From Brevipalpus yothersi (lineage: Eukaryota; Arthropoda; Arachnida; Trombidiformes; Tenuipalpidae): a stretch of 64,000 bases of DNA. Below are positions 33,196 to 45,032 of the stretch, in pieces (position 1 is the stretch's first letter; every line of letters begins with the position of its first letter). The notes under the pieces are model-generated. The model worked only from the letters and a program-made list of their open reading frames with translations, did not search any database and was not told the DNA's origin. The DNA is taken from positions 103,585-167,584 of the forward strand of contig QZCP01000026.1 in the NCBI GenBank assembly GCA_003956705.1, given 5' to 3'. The translations under genes were made by a program, and so were the position numbers.

Positions 33196-36098
33196 ATGAA
33201 GTTAGTTAAGCCAAAATTAGGCATTCTAAAGGAGAGCTCAATAGAAAAGAATGCTGAAAGTGGAGATAATAATAATAATGACGGTGAAGATTCTGAGCCA
33301 ATTGCTGATGATCGACCATCGTTCTTTGGTGTTCGTTCTTATATCCATCATTTTTATGAACCCATCTCATCTCACGATGGCTTCAGGAGTGACGGATCAG
33401 AGGATTTGGATGAAAATTCTAGGTAAGAAAATCTTTTTTACTTCGAATTCTCCATGATTCACCATTGTCTCCTGTTAGCTCATTCATAATCATGCATCTC
33501 ATAGTCCCTTTCAATCATGTCTCGTGCTCCGAAGCGATAAATCTCCAAGAACCCTGAAAATAAATCCCTGAAATATTGTTCAACCTTCAAATGATATACA
33601 CCCTCATCTACCATCATTCCCGCATTTCTATTTCTTTCTTTCCGTTGATTCATCGCCTTGATCATATTTCCGAGTTTGTTGTACTGATTTAGAGCCTCAG
33701 CCACGTGTGATTGAGATCTTTTCTATTACACACACTTAATGTCGTTGGAAGTTTGCCATTGAAATCGATACTGTCACAATACAATTCAGACTTTTGGCTT
33801 ACCGCGGTGATCTTTCCGCTACGATTCTTACTCTTAAACTGTACTGGTATAGGAAAGAAAAGTAATCCCTAAAAAACTACATCAGACTCTCAGCATGGCC
33901 ACTGTTCAGTTCAGGTTCAATGGAAAGTCCCTCTGAGTTGTTCGACTGATTTCAAACAGTTTACATGTTGCCAGCTATCGAGAGATAATTTCTTGCCTCC
34001 TCAATCCTCTACTGAGGGTTTTTATTGATCACCCATTGTCTGCATTGCGTTTTTTCCGTTTTCTGTCAGAATCTCATCTCAATCTTAACTTGATTGTTTC
34101 CAAAGGTCTATGGACCAAAAGTTCAGTCAGTTGACCATATTGAGCAAATATGATGATTTTTAGAGACCCTCGAGCATTCCCTGAACTTTCACTACTATTG
34201 ATTCAATGGAAGCTCACGTATCCCTCAAATTAAGCCATTCTTCCACTCAAGCCGAATGTTATAGAGAATAATGGAACGATATTTACCCATAGCCAACAAA
34301 TAATCCATCATAAGCTTACTCATTCATTATTTTCTCTCGATCTCAGCTCATAAAGATGACCACCTCTATAACCTCAGTAAACTTGTTTTCTTTGAATCTT
34401 CAGATATTTGATCGCTCCCAAGGATAGCAAGAAGGCATCAAGAATATGGAGATTCTTCTTCTGGACTGGTGAGTATTCCTCATGCATATGTGTAGAACAA
34501 TACAATCTTGTTTAAGTGTTTCAGTGTGATAATTTATCATGGAATTCTCTATGCAAGTTAAAGGTGAAAGAATGTAACCTTTTTGAAAAGTATTTTTCGA
34601 CCCTCTTTCAATTTATCAAATGAATATAGAAAATGTCATCATAAACTGAGTGAAAAAGTTAACAAAAATAGGATTTGTGAAGTGAAACGAGAGATAACTC
34701 AATTGAACTCGAATGAATGAACTCAGTCCGTGATCAATTATTCTTGTCTTCCTCCGCAGTTGTCATCACAGATGAGCCAAACTTAGACCATTGAGTGTAG
34801 TAATACCGTAGTTTATTCATGAATTTTTGGCAATATCACATTCCAAGTTAGCCATCAGGTGACATTCATCCAAGAGAGAACTTTTGCAGTCGATTCCACT
34901 CTGACCTACAAACCTTAGGCTACGATGAATAGGTTATTCGGATATTCCTCCAAATACCATGCTCAAAGGAGCTTGAAATGTTTCAGACTAACATTCAGAT
35001 TAACCCATTGATCTGTTTTTCCTCCTGAATTATTTGAGATTGAGGCACATTGGCTTTCCTCTGCGTACTATTACACCTACGATTCTTTACACTCACTTCG
35101 TTGAGTGAATCCTTGTGGATACATCTCGGAACATCAGAAGGAAGTGAATTCTTTTTCTAGTACACCATGAATTCACTTTCTCGCTCTCTCTTTTCCTCTT
35201 TCTTTCTTTTCTTCTTTCTCATTCGATATACACACTAAAACACCCACGCACTTCCATCGATCGATACTCTCTATACTTTTATCTGGCAGCATCTTCCCTC
35301 TTCACCATATTCTAACCAAAGCAATACGCCTGAATTCTTGTCCCAGGAGTCAAATCCATTTGCTCTTTCATTTGTCAATTTCGACTATCATTTCATCTTC
35401 CTTCCTGTGGTAACAGCTACAATCTTACTCGTGGTTTTCTGATGATTCCTTTCTTAGATATCATCCTGACAGCAACATTCTCAACAACTTTTCTCCCGGC
35501 CAATTGAATTGAATCATTGTATCTCTTTCCTATGTTGATGCATGTGTAACTTTTGGAGGACATTGAGATTTCATTTTCTCCCCTGATTATTTTGGCTTCT
35601 CTTGGCGTAAATTTTGTATACCTTTGATATTTTTCCAATTTATCAACGCATCTGATTCCGAGTTATAGTCGTGGGCGCCTTTGATGATGTGTGGCAGTTT
35701 TTTACTTCCATAAACTCTGGTATTTTCATGCACGTCAGTCTTTCATATAATGAAAGAACGTTGAGCCTTTATTTTTGCTAATTTTTTTCCCACTTATTAT
35801 GAGATCTCATTTTAACAAGCTCAAGATCATTGATTATCTTTTTCTATAGGGAAAGGATCCGAAATACCTCTTAATCTCATTATCTTCCTGCACCATCCCC
35901 CACTAATGAGTTTCACCTCCGTTATTGCAAAATTTCGAATTTCCCATAGCTTCCGTTGTATTCTCAAGGAAACTTATCAATGGCCGACTGAATCTATGTA
36001 TAATTACTGACAGTCGTAAATCTAAAGACTCATTTTGAGTGACAACACTCAACCTGACGAAAGTTGAGGTTTGCGGAATTAGAGGATTGAGCTCAAAT

Positions 36099-36154
<56 letters not shown>

Positions 36155-36643
36155 CTGAACCTAAATCCTTGCTTAGTGCACCAATTTTGTTTTTCTCTCT
36201 TCTTCATCCTCATCTTCTCAATCTTTTTTCTTCACACAGGGTTACTACTTCTACTTAGTGGCTCCTTGACACTTATATTCACGTACTTTTATCCAAGAGA
36301 GGAGGTGATAATTGGTCAGCGAGAGGAGATGCAAATCATCGATCCTCGAGCTTTCGATTTCAACAAGAAATTAGACTTTCTCAAGATACTTGGATTAATC
36401 TTCTTCTGCTTGGGAGGATGTTCAGTTGCGGTAACACTAATTCTTCCAACACTGATCGGAGCTTCGTGTCTAGATGCAGATGAGGAGGATGATTCTCCGC
36501 CATTCAAGGTGATGCTGCCTGATGAGGATGTTGATCAGGAGATGAAAGTTCCGGCAACTCAGAAGGTGACCAGCATTCAACCATCCAGGCAAGCAGAAGA
36601 GTCCATCGTCACAGAATCCGGCCTGACTAAGATGAAATCATGA
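33196..36643 (+). CDS. neurensin-like two-pass membrane protein
   Basis: Three exons (33196-33422, 34404-34468, 36240-36643) join in phase into 231 residues. Exon 1 has the family hallmark FFGVRSYIHHFYE after an acidic N-terminus; vertebrate neurensins have YGVRSYLHHFYE. Exon 2 gives the short basic linker SRIWRFFFWTG, and exon 3 holds the two membrane segments (GLLLLLSGSLTLIFTYFYP and LKILGLIFFCLGGCSVAVTL). The loop between them (IIDPRAFDFNKKLD) matches the neurensin loop (VDTHAVQFNSALD). The polar C-terminal tail faces the cytosol. In vertebrates neurensin sits on small neuronal vesicles and is linked to neurite growth; a similar role here is inference. Introns of about 1.0 and 1.8 kb are long for this locus, and the second ends just after a (GA)n tract. 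Confidence 0.85.
33480..35563 (-). CDS. candidate antisense gene nested in neurensin introns
   Basis: Two open stretches on the minus strand, one in each neurensin intron, can be joined in phase. Exon A, 35563-35429, begins with an ATG (MSSKSYTCINIGKRYNDSIQ) and ends at a strong donor, CGA/GTAAGA. Exon B, 33722-33480, begins after AATAG and runs open for 81 codons to TGA, with AEALNQYNKLGNMIKAMNQR and YFRDLFSGFLEIYRFGARDM. The joined product would be 125 residues, basic, and without a signal peptide or membrane segment. I recognise no family. The acceptor has a poor pyrimidine tract, and codon content is the main argument, so this is a hypothesis only. A chance pair of open frames is a real alternative. 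Confidence 0.25.
36101..36152. repeat. (GA)n microsatellite in neurensin intron 2
   Basis: About 26 dinucleotide units, phase-shifted once near 36120, lying about 90 bp before the acceptor of the last exon. Confidence 0.9.
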
Positions 36644-37258
36644 TGATGTTGATGATTATTCCGTCACTTTGATTGATCTATTGGATATACTTTTTCTGCT
36701 ATCAATCAAACTTATAGATTCACCTAGAATAATGGAACAAGAAAAGAAATGAGCTAATCTTTGGCAAATACTATATCTTGTTTGAGAATTTCTCCAAAAA
36801 CTGTTTGTGTAAGAATTTTTTAAAGATTCCAATTGCAGATGTTTACGGTCTAATCTGATCTCTTCCGTTTCGCCAATTATTTTCTAAAATTGATTGTTTT
36901 TTTTAAATTTTTGATATTTTATTCTCCTATTATTTCCAAATCCATTCCATTTTCGTGTTCTTGTTCATTGCATTCTTTTTCTCTCTTTTGTAATTTACTT
37001 CATCACTTGTTTCTCCTGTCATTATATTATCAATACGGTCTGTAGATAAGTTCTAATGGTTATTATGATGATGATTTTGTGAGGAGAAGAAGAAGAGAAC
37101 GAATCATCACTGTAGAGTAAGATTTTAAATTATAAATAAATTATTTAATATTATGCTTTTTACTTTTTTTCAAAAAAAGAAAGGAAAAAGGCTGGATTAC
37201 AAGAAGAAGAAGATTGAACCAGTGGAAATTGTTCTCATGATGATGCACAAAAATCATA

Positions 37259-37518
37259 TCATGAGTGACATATGTAAAGACCCGAATAGCCACAACACCT
37301 TGCACGTAGTTGATCTATAATAGCACAGGTCATTGCCAAATGACAATCTCTAAGATTAAAGCATTCACAGAGCATAACGTAAGTGAATATGGGTATTTCA
37401 GTCATTTCACTTTGGGCTGTTGTATAAGTCTTTAATAGATGCAAATCGTGCCGCTTGTAGAATATAAGTCTCCTTAAACCAATTGACATGGGTAGCTGCT
37501 TGTATAGAATGGTTGCTC
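37259..37518 (-). CDS. candidate terminal exon of a cysteine-rich protein
   Basis: On the minus strand, a textbook acceptor (long CT-rich tract ending TTTCTAG) precedes 86 open codons to a TGA. The start of the exon needs two bases to complete a codon. The end of the product is rich in cysteine: VMLCECFNLRDCHLAMTC, then ARCCGYSGLYICHS, with spacing C-x-C-x6-C-x5-C-x9-CC-x7-C. This would suit the C-terminal part of a secreted disulfide-rich protein. I do not recognise the family. I could not find a matching upstream exon ending in phase 1; it might lie in or beyond the assembly gap. A chance open frame next to a pyrimidine tract is possible. Confidence 0.3.
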
Positions 37519-37798
37519 CTAGAAATGAGAAAAGAGAGAGAGAAAGAGAGAAAGATAGGGATAGATCAGTTGATGATTTAGTGCCCTAAAATCGATTTTC
37601 TATCATCAAAAGGGCCAGAAGTTGTAGTAAAAGTTACTTTAAAGAAGTAAACGAGAGAGGAATAGGAAGCGAACAGATTCAAGCAAAGCTTTTATCTAAA
37701 CGAGAATCGATGTTGACTACGATGATCACTCGATACAGTGTGTTGTTGATGATGTCTGTAATGTTATTCCACAGCCTTCATCTCTTCTCATCTTTCGG

Positions 37799-37800
<2 letters not shown>

Positions 37801-37846
<46 letters not shown>

Positions 37847-38017
37847 NNNNNNNNNNNNNNNNNNNNNNNNNNNNNNNNNNNNNNNNNNNNNNNNNNNNNN
37901 NNNNNNNNNNNNNNNNNNNNNNNNNNNNNNNNNNNNNNNNNNNNNNNNNNNNNNNNNNNNNNNNNNNNNNNNNNNNNNNNNNNNNNNNNNNNNNNNNNNN
38001 NNNNNNNNNNNNNNNNN

Positions 38018-38064
<47 letters not shown>
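37801..38064. repeat. (CT)n tract interrupted by an assembly gap
   Basis: Pure (CT)n sequence flanks both sides of a run of N. The true length of the tract is unknown. Confidence 0.95.
37847..38017. other. assembly gap (171 N)
   Basis: 171 consecutive unknown bases inside the (CT)n tract. Open frames that cross it are artefacts. Confidence 1.
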
Positions 38065-38068
<4 letters not shown>

Positions 38069-40390
38069 CCCTGGAATATCATCATTCCGGTGGAAAGAGA
38101 AAACCTTCTCTCTCTCTTTAACTTTTTGTGATCTCACTATGATTCGAGTGAGATTTGTGATGCTTTTTGGACCGATTTACTCAACTTGTGTCAATACCAC
38201 TTCACACGATCAACATTCGTCATTCCAATTTTCAAGGAAAAAGTTCAAACTTATCGTTTTTCTTTGAAGCAATAACTGCTCAAAATTTGTCTAGTTCAAG
38301 GCTTTTGCTTTTCTTTGCTCTTTCAAATAAATATCTTCTTCTATCTATCTCTCAAGTGAAACATTCAAATTTTCATTTCGTTTTCTCAATGAAAATTCCC
38401 ATCGAATTATCATGAGCTTATTTCGTGTAAAGTTTCAGTATAAAAGAATTGCTGTTTCCACTGAATTCATCTCGAAAGAGAAATGTTATAAATTGCAAGC
38501 TATTTTCTGATGAAAAAAGAACTGAGTTCCTCCTTGTCCCACTTCTCGGAATATACCAAAATTTTTTTTCTCTCTCTCTCTTTCACTTTTACTTTTGCTT
38601 TCACATTTACCCTCTTTTATTTCCGCCTTTTGTTTTAAAACTATATTCAAACTCCGATGTCCTCCTCCCTTCTAATCATAAGTATGTTCAAATCGATATT
38701 CCCATCGAGTTATTTGTTATTTCACCATTCACTGGAGCATTTTACTCCTCAATAATTATCATCATCATGATCTGAATCGACCGTCAATTGGCATCCAATG
38801 CACATTCTCTTGCAAAAAAAATGAGTTCGAAACAACAGTGAACAAATACAGGAACAAGAACGTGTATATACAGAAGGAAAAAAAGTTCTGGCACACACGC
38901 TATGAGTCACATAATCTTATATATGCTGAGTGGAATGGTTCCAAGTAGCAAGCAGTGTTTCTTGTTCCTTTTTGAATATGATAAGAGATACAACTTCTCA
39001 TTTTTTCTACTATTCCCATGCTCATGATCAGAATTTGGTATGATTTTGAGCTCAAAAGATACTGATAGTACATGAGAACTATCATTGAGGAGCCATCACA
39101 GGAGCTTTGATATCATTTTCTCACACGACATTTGGACAAGAATAAATGGGATTTCCCAGCATTAATAATCGACTAGACATTTGACTTAAATTCTCGAGAG
39201 TCATTTCTTTGCCTCCAGGAAGTAAATAATTAACTTTCCATTGACCATCCTCTTACACGAAAAGTCAAGATATACTCTCAAACGAATTCGAATTAGGTGT
39301 GAAACATACAAATGATACTTTTCTTCTCTCTTTTTTCGCCTACTTCACAAGTGTCTTTATGACAGAATTTATCTATCCTAGAGGTGTTCACAAGGCACCA
39401 CTTTACTTCATGATTGATGAGCTTTCTTGATTGAATGTTTTGGGTGAAAGTATAGACGTAAAGGAGAGGGAAAGAAAATTCGAAAACTTGCAAGACGTGA
39501 GTTGGTATTGCAATCGAGTGGAGAAGAAATGGAAAGAGAGAGAGAGAAATAGTCCCAATTCGAGGGATGAAAAATTACCGTGACGATATGCTCATTTCCT
39601 ATCAATGACTGGGAATAAAGAGCAAGAATCGGCTGGACAATTCCCAGGCAAGGTAATTGAATTAGGTGTTCCTCTCAAAAAGCTCATCTCTTTCTCTTTT
39701 GGCTGAAGATCGAGTCAACTAATGGACCAGGGAATAAATATTAACTTCCACTTGATGCAGCTAGCTGGATTCCTTCGAATTTATGTGATAAATTGAAAGC
39801 ATGATCAGATCCAATGGAGTAGAAAGCTATTCCCGTTGAATGACGTTCAACTGGTTGGCTGAGCAACTATCAAAACTATTCATTATGAAACAACAAGATA
39901 TGAAGCTTTTCCAAATAACTTCATAACAAATATCCAGTTGAGTATTGAAGTACAGAATTGAGTGTGTGTATTCATAAAAATTCTTCACTCAAATCGTGCT
40001 ATAAATATATATACTGCTTTTGCCTCCCTGAATTGGTTGCTTTATGAATATTATAGTGAATTTTGATGTTGGTTTTATTCTCTTTGTATTTCCACTCTTT
40101 TCACCATCATTGACTATGTGGGCTTGATCTCGGCCCGAATCATACGTTAAACTAATGGAAAGATGATGGTTTCTCTCTCTCTCTCTCTCTTTCTCTCTCT
40201 CAGGGTCTGCTGATTCAATTTTCCATGCTTCTATTATGCTGACCAACCTTTTCCAACATCATCATCTGAATAGATTTTCGGTATGACTGGAATGATCTCC
40301 ACTTCGAATGGTTCTCTATGCGATATGAAAAAAGAGAAAGAGTCGAGAAGAAAGAGCGAAGATGAGTTCAGGCAACGAGATGAATAGCAT

Positions 40391-40415
40391 CTTCTTCTTC
40401 TTCTTCTTCTTCTTC
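40391..40415. repeat. (CTT)n microsatellite
   Basis: About eight CTT units in intergenic DNA. Confidence 0.9.
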
Positions 40416-41234
40416 ATAGGATCACCCAATAATGATATAATTCGAAGAATAACAGAAGAGTAGAGAAGAGAATATGATTTGATGGAAAATGATGAGAAAG
40501 GGAGAAGCTCACTTCCTGTTTCCTTTCATCCCATTTCATTCAAATTGATGACTGCAAATCAGTACATCAGAGAAGAAGAGAGGATGAGAAGATTATGTTC
40601 ATTCCAGTTGGATGATCAGATGTATTTCCTAGCAAATCAGTGGAAAAGCTTTTCTCTCATAACTTTCAATGATCAACATAATAGGCTTTGCCAGTGAACA
40701 GAATTAATACGATGATGCCCAAAGGCATAGTGATTCGGTGAATAAAAGTATATCTCCAGAGAGTCTTAATTAGCATCTCTCAGAATCTTAGTCTGACGAA
40801 CATGGGCTGAGTGAATGAGGTCGACAAGAATATGGCAGCAAGATGGCTCCTCTAGATTCTGCTCGAAAAAAACACAAAAATACATTCACTCATGATAAGA
40901 CACACACTTATGCTCATCCTGAGAAGATTTTCTGAGATTGGAATTTTCAGCTTATAAATTGGAAACGATCAGCCCTGTTCATTTAGACTTTCCAAGGCCA
41001 CCGAGAATCATCAATGTGAATTTGGTCACAGGGATCTAGATGATTGTCACACCAGAATATTAATCCCTTGAAGAATGATTTTTACTTTCACCCTATCATT
41101 AATCATACTTGTTTCTGACAGGAAGCATCATGCTACAGTTTCTCTCAACCGATAATAACAGTAAAAATAATAACAATAATAATACTAAGCATCACTTGGA
41201 AATCTTCGTTCTAAATCCATGGTCGAGCAAGCAT

Positions 41235-41236
<2 letters not shown>

Positions 41237-41306
<70 letters not shown>
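41237..41306. repeat. (AG)n microsatellite
   Basis: About 35 AG units, starting about 50 bp downstream of the 3' end of the minus-strand gene at 41357-42655 and so probably inside its 3' UTR. Confidence 0.9.
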
Positions 41307-41309
<3 letters not shown>

Positions 41310-41356
41310 CATAAAGTCAGTGAACCTCAAATAACTACTTCCATCAAACCCCTCAA

Positions 41357-42655
41357 TCAACCAGTGGATTTAACACCATAGCCCCAGCATTTCATGGCAA
41401 GGTTCAGGGAAGCTAGTATATTGAGCTTAGAGAGGCGATTGCGACACATGATTTTATTGCACTCACCTGTCCATACGAGCCAATTTCGTTCTAATTTTTC
41501 ACTATCTTCCCCTGGGAACGTTTGAAATGCACATATTATGTATCCCACTGGTTTGGATGGATCTTCTTCCATCCTATTGGAACCTGGTCTCGAAATGGAA
41601 GCACAAATATCATATAGACCTTCAAATATCCTCAATTCAGGTGATAAGGCATTACACGATGCTGTTGGCACAACAGGCCCCGCGTTTGGATCGAAACTTG
41701 GCCCGGGAGAACCGTATATAACGAATGGATATCGAGCTTTACGTTCAACGTTGATCAATATTTGAGTTGATTTGAATTGGGCCTTCAATTGTGCCACAGT
41801 GTGGGCAACCCATTCTTGGTGCAAAAATTGATGATGACGAAATGGACGAGGACCGATGTTGTCTGGTGATTGAGGCAGGTCAATGGGTATATACAGATTG
41901 GTCTCGATGAAACTTATACGAAAAGGAATATCACCACGAAGACCCATCATTGGACTCATGCCACCATAATTATCACGTGGAGAAGACATTAAAGGCCCCA
42001 TTCCATCGCTCCCATAGCCCAGTCCAGGTGAACTTGGACTGGGTGATAATCGGTACGATGATTTACCTGGTGCTGATGGATACCGTTGAATTGCTCGGGG
42101 CGATGAAGGTATACCATGGGATGTTTGATATGGATCACGGCCTCGCTCAACGCCTGGTCGTTCAGAGGAATTATTGAGAGATAGGGACTGAAATTTGGCT
42201 GGACTATTTCGGCGCCAAAAGCGCTTGAAGCCTCCTCCATCACGAGGCGATGAATGATCACCCCCAACACCAGGCCCAAAAGCACCGTTATCCAGTGGAT
42301 GAGGGCTTGCTGGTGGAGTTGCCAACACTCGACCATAATTACTGAAATATTCATAATAATCGAACGATGAGCCGCCCGATGAATTGTTTGCATTTGAATG
42401 ACCTGAGTTGTATTCTTGAAATCCAGAGGAACTTTTGGCAGATTTTCCTTTGCCTGGTCGTCCACTGCCAGGAGCTGAGAAAAATTGTGATGAAGGCGAA
42501 GGTGGGCTACTTGTGTAGCTGGCATAAGGATCGTTAAGGTGGAAAAGGACGTGAGTATTGGTTGAATTGGTGTTAAAAGTGCTCTTTTTGGCTGAACTAG
42601 GGGCACTGGACGACGAATGGCCTTGACCTCCGATAGATCGTTGGAGAAGATTCAT
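41357..42655 (-). CDS. conserved-looking protein of unknown family, disordered N-terminus
   Basis: A single exon of 432 codons starts with ATG (MNLLQRSIGGQGHSSSS). Residues 1-250 are low in complexity and rich in Ser, Pro, Gly and Asn, with motifs such as SSFDYYEYFSNYGRV, TPPASPHPLD and GGFKRFWRRNSPAKF. Residues 250-432 look like a folded domain: FRISFIETNLYIPIDLPQ, HQEWVAHTVAQLKAQF, RKARYPFVIYG, NWLVWTGECNKIMCRNRLSK and LASLNLAMKCWGYGV. There is no signal peptide or membrane segment. The long open frame without introns, strong ATG and clean domain contrast make it a real gene. I do not recognise the domain and propose no function. Confidence 0.75.
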   Translation of the reverse strand: MNLLQRSIGGQGHSSSSAPSSAKKSTFNTNSTNTHVLFHLNDPYASYTSSPPSPSSQFFSAPGSGRPGKGKSAKSSSGFQEYNSGHSNANNSSGGSSFDYYEYFSNYGRVLATPPASPHPLDNGAFGPGVGGDHSSPRDGGGFKRFWRRNSPAKFQSLSLNNSSERPGVERGRDPYQTSHGIPSSPRAIQRYPSAPGKSSYRLSPSPSSPGLGYGSDGMGPLMSSPRDNYGGMSPMMGLRGDIPFRISFIETNLYIPIDLPQSPDNIGPRPFRHHQFLHQEWVAHTVAQLKAQFKSTQILINVERKARYPFVIYGSPGPSFDPNAGPVVPTASCNALSPELRIFEGLYDICASISRPGSNRMEEDPSKPVGYIICAFQTFPGEDSEKLERNWLVWTGECNKIMCRNRLSKLNILASLNLAMKCWGYGVKSTG

Positions 42656-44158
42656 GATGATGGCCCTTGAAAGTAATCACACTTATTTTCTTTTTCCTTG
42701 ATACAAGAGCTACAACTACTACTGCTACTACTATTTGTGCTCTTGTTGCAATTTGAACTGATCTATTCTCACTGGCTATCCACTTATTTAACGGCCACTG
42801 GTAACATTGATGTGGTTATGAGAAGAAGAAAAAATGATCATTTTCACTTGTATTCATGTAGATGATTATGTGCAGGTAAAAATATAAGGTACACTTTGAT
42901 CATCATCATGATGGCAATTGATAAAAGTAGGCAGTGGAAGAACAAACGATATAGACACCTGATAAACACGATGAGCCAATGCTCGAAAAGGAACTATAAA
43001 GAGGACAGAGAATATTTTTTTTAACCGAAAGGCTCACAATGCAAGACAATAATTTGAACTGGAGATCAGTGATGTTGATCAGATGCATGGTTGATGAGTG
43101 ATAAAAAAGAGAAGGAAAAATAGATGATGATTATCTACACTGAGAACAAGACTTTCGTCAAGAATAACGGCTCTTAGAACAAGTGAATCAAACGGTGCTC
43201 AGTTGAAGTTGAGAAAGAAAAAATCGATTCAATGGCTTGAAGATGCAATTTTTTGTGAATGTGTGTGTGTGTATGTGATGAATCTGACTTTATTCTACTT
43301 TAACTCTTCTCTTTCTTTCAACATACACAATATTGCAACTAACCAGAGCATAGAAAAAGAGGATCATAGTAAGATGAGCATAAACACTCCATACACACAC
43401 AATTTTTTTTCTCCAATGTTGAATGTCGTTGGAGGATTAAAGTATGGTGAACATATTCACTGAAATACTTTCACATATTCTCTCTGATGATGATATGATT
43501 TCAAATTGGCTTGGTGAAAAAAAAATTGAGCCGGTTTGCTCGCATCATGGTTCACATTGAAAACGAGGTGTGTATTTTAAGGTAACAAGAGGAATCTAAA
43601 TACGACAAAGTAAGACACCAAATTAGAGTCTCAGTCTACTGGTTAACGAGTTCTGATGATGAAAAAGCTTCTCAATATAGTCAACTCATGTTAATGTTCA
43701 AATGTTCATGAACACTGCCAACTATTCTCGACTCCCTCGATCTCTTTTTCTCTCTCTTTTTCTCTCTCTTCCACGCGATCGCGATGTGAATTGCGATCTG
43801 TATAAACAGTCAGCCAATCTCTCCTCTTTTTCATCCTCTTCTTCTTTTTCCTCTTCTTCTTCTTCTCTGTGTGAGTTAGAACTTCTTCCACTTCTTCTCC
43901 TTCTTCTTCTTGGAACATTCATGGGAACAAAAGAGTTCATTCAAGTAGGCTCACAGGGCCGATGAACATGAGAAGAAGATATTTTCTCTCTCCAATCGTT
44001 ACCTTTGAGGAGACTGGAAAGAGAGAGTGAGGAGTGAGCATTAAGAATGGATTAATCAATTAATTGTTACTTTGCTCCAGGAAAATTGGTATCTAGTATA
44101 TAAGTGAGTTGGAAGTTTCAATTCTTTATTTCCTAAGAACTGAAGAGAGAGAGAAAGG

Positions 44159-44233
<75 letters not shown>

Positions 44234-45032
44234 AAAGAAAAGTTTGAAGACTTTGTCTCAATCTCTTTGAAATGAAAAAATATCTGTCTCTTTGTGAAAC
44301 TACTGGGTGATTCGAAAGTAGATTAGTTTTCAATTCTTTCTTATCGACCGGAAGTGTCCACTCGTCCAAGTGAGCGAGCCGATAAAGCAATTCCTTATCT
44401 TGCGTTTATCTCCATCCTCTATTGCACAATACTCTATCACAATCGAGTGAAGAGACAAGTTCAAATTGATAAACCTTTATTATCTGGCCATGGATTTATT
44501 TCCAAAATCTTGCAAATTTTTTCACATTAAATCTTACTCATTATGGATCGATTAAGATAGTATCCTCGATACACTAATTTGTATAGTAGTTATAGGAGGC
44601 AGCACTTTATGGAGCAATAAAATTTTGCAAGAAAAATTGGAATCGAAATTCTCTTCATTTTTCGTCTCGTTTAATTCAGCATCTCACAGCATGATAAAAT
44701 AAAATTCCAAGAATTGTCTTTCATCACCTCACAGAAGATACCTTTCCAAATTTTCTGCTATTGGAAAAAAAATCAAACATGTCCATTATTGTATTCCCTC
44801 CTGTTGATCGCGCTTCAATATCGGAAAGTTTATATTTCTGGTTGTTTGTGTGAGATGGAGCAGCGCTCGGATAGGTTGCTGGAGCCTGGCAACAATCCTA
44901 TTAAGCTTGTCACTTTTTCATTCTCTCCGTTCTCACCTTGATCATCTTGATCGTTCGCAATCTATTTTAATTTAAAACCTCCATTGTATTTTTTCGAGTG
45001 TTTATTGAGTCAAAAATTGAAATCAAACAATC
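42656..45032. promoter_or_regulatory. divergent intergenic region, unknown gene / R3HDM4
   Basis: A 2.4-kb region containing both 5' ends. It has a (CTT/TTC)-rich stretch near 43835-43912 and a (GA)n tract at 44165-44228. The open frame across the CTT-rich stretch encodes only Ser/Leu runs and is not accepted as a gene. Confidence 0.4.
44165..44228. repeat. (GA)n microsatellite
   Basis: About 32 GA units in the intergenic region upstream of R3HDM4. Confidence 0.9.

Larger units (their letters stand above)
36644..41356. other. long intergenic region with assembly gap
   Basis: This 4.7-kb region follows the neurensin stop. Its first 500 bp are very AT-rich and contain AATAAA-like motifs near 37133, fitting a 3' UTR. 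Within it are a candidate minus-strand exon (37259-37518), a (CT)n tract interrupted by a sequence gap, a (CTT)n run and a (GA)n tract. Other open frames are not supported by splice sites or families. Confidence 0.4.

Noticed and set aside
37710..38267. Long open frames on both strands running through the gap
   Set aside because: They consist of (CT)n repeat translation and unknown bases.
39408..39493. Short stretch EVKWCLVNTSRIDKFC resembling the start of a transferrin lobe
   Set aside because: The similarity covers only a few residues, no continuing transferrin exons were found on this strand, and the phase does not join to the cysteine-rich exon at 37.3-37.5 kb.
43702..43965. Open frame across a CTT-rich stretch upstream of R3HDM4
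   Set aside because: Its product is almost only Ser and Leu runs encoded by the simple repeat.
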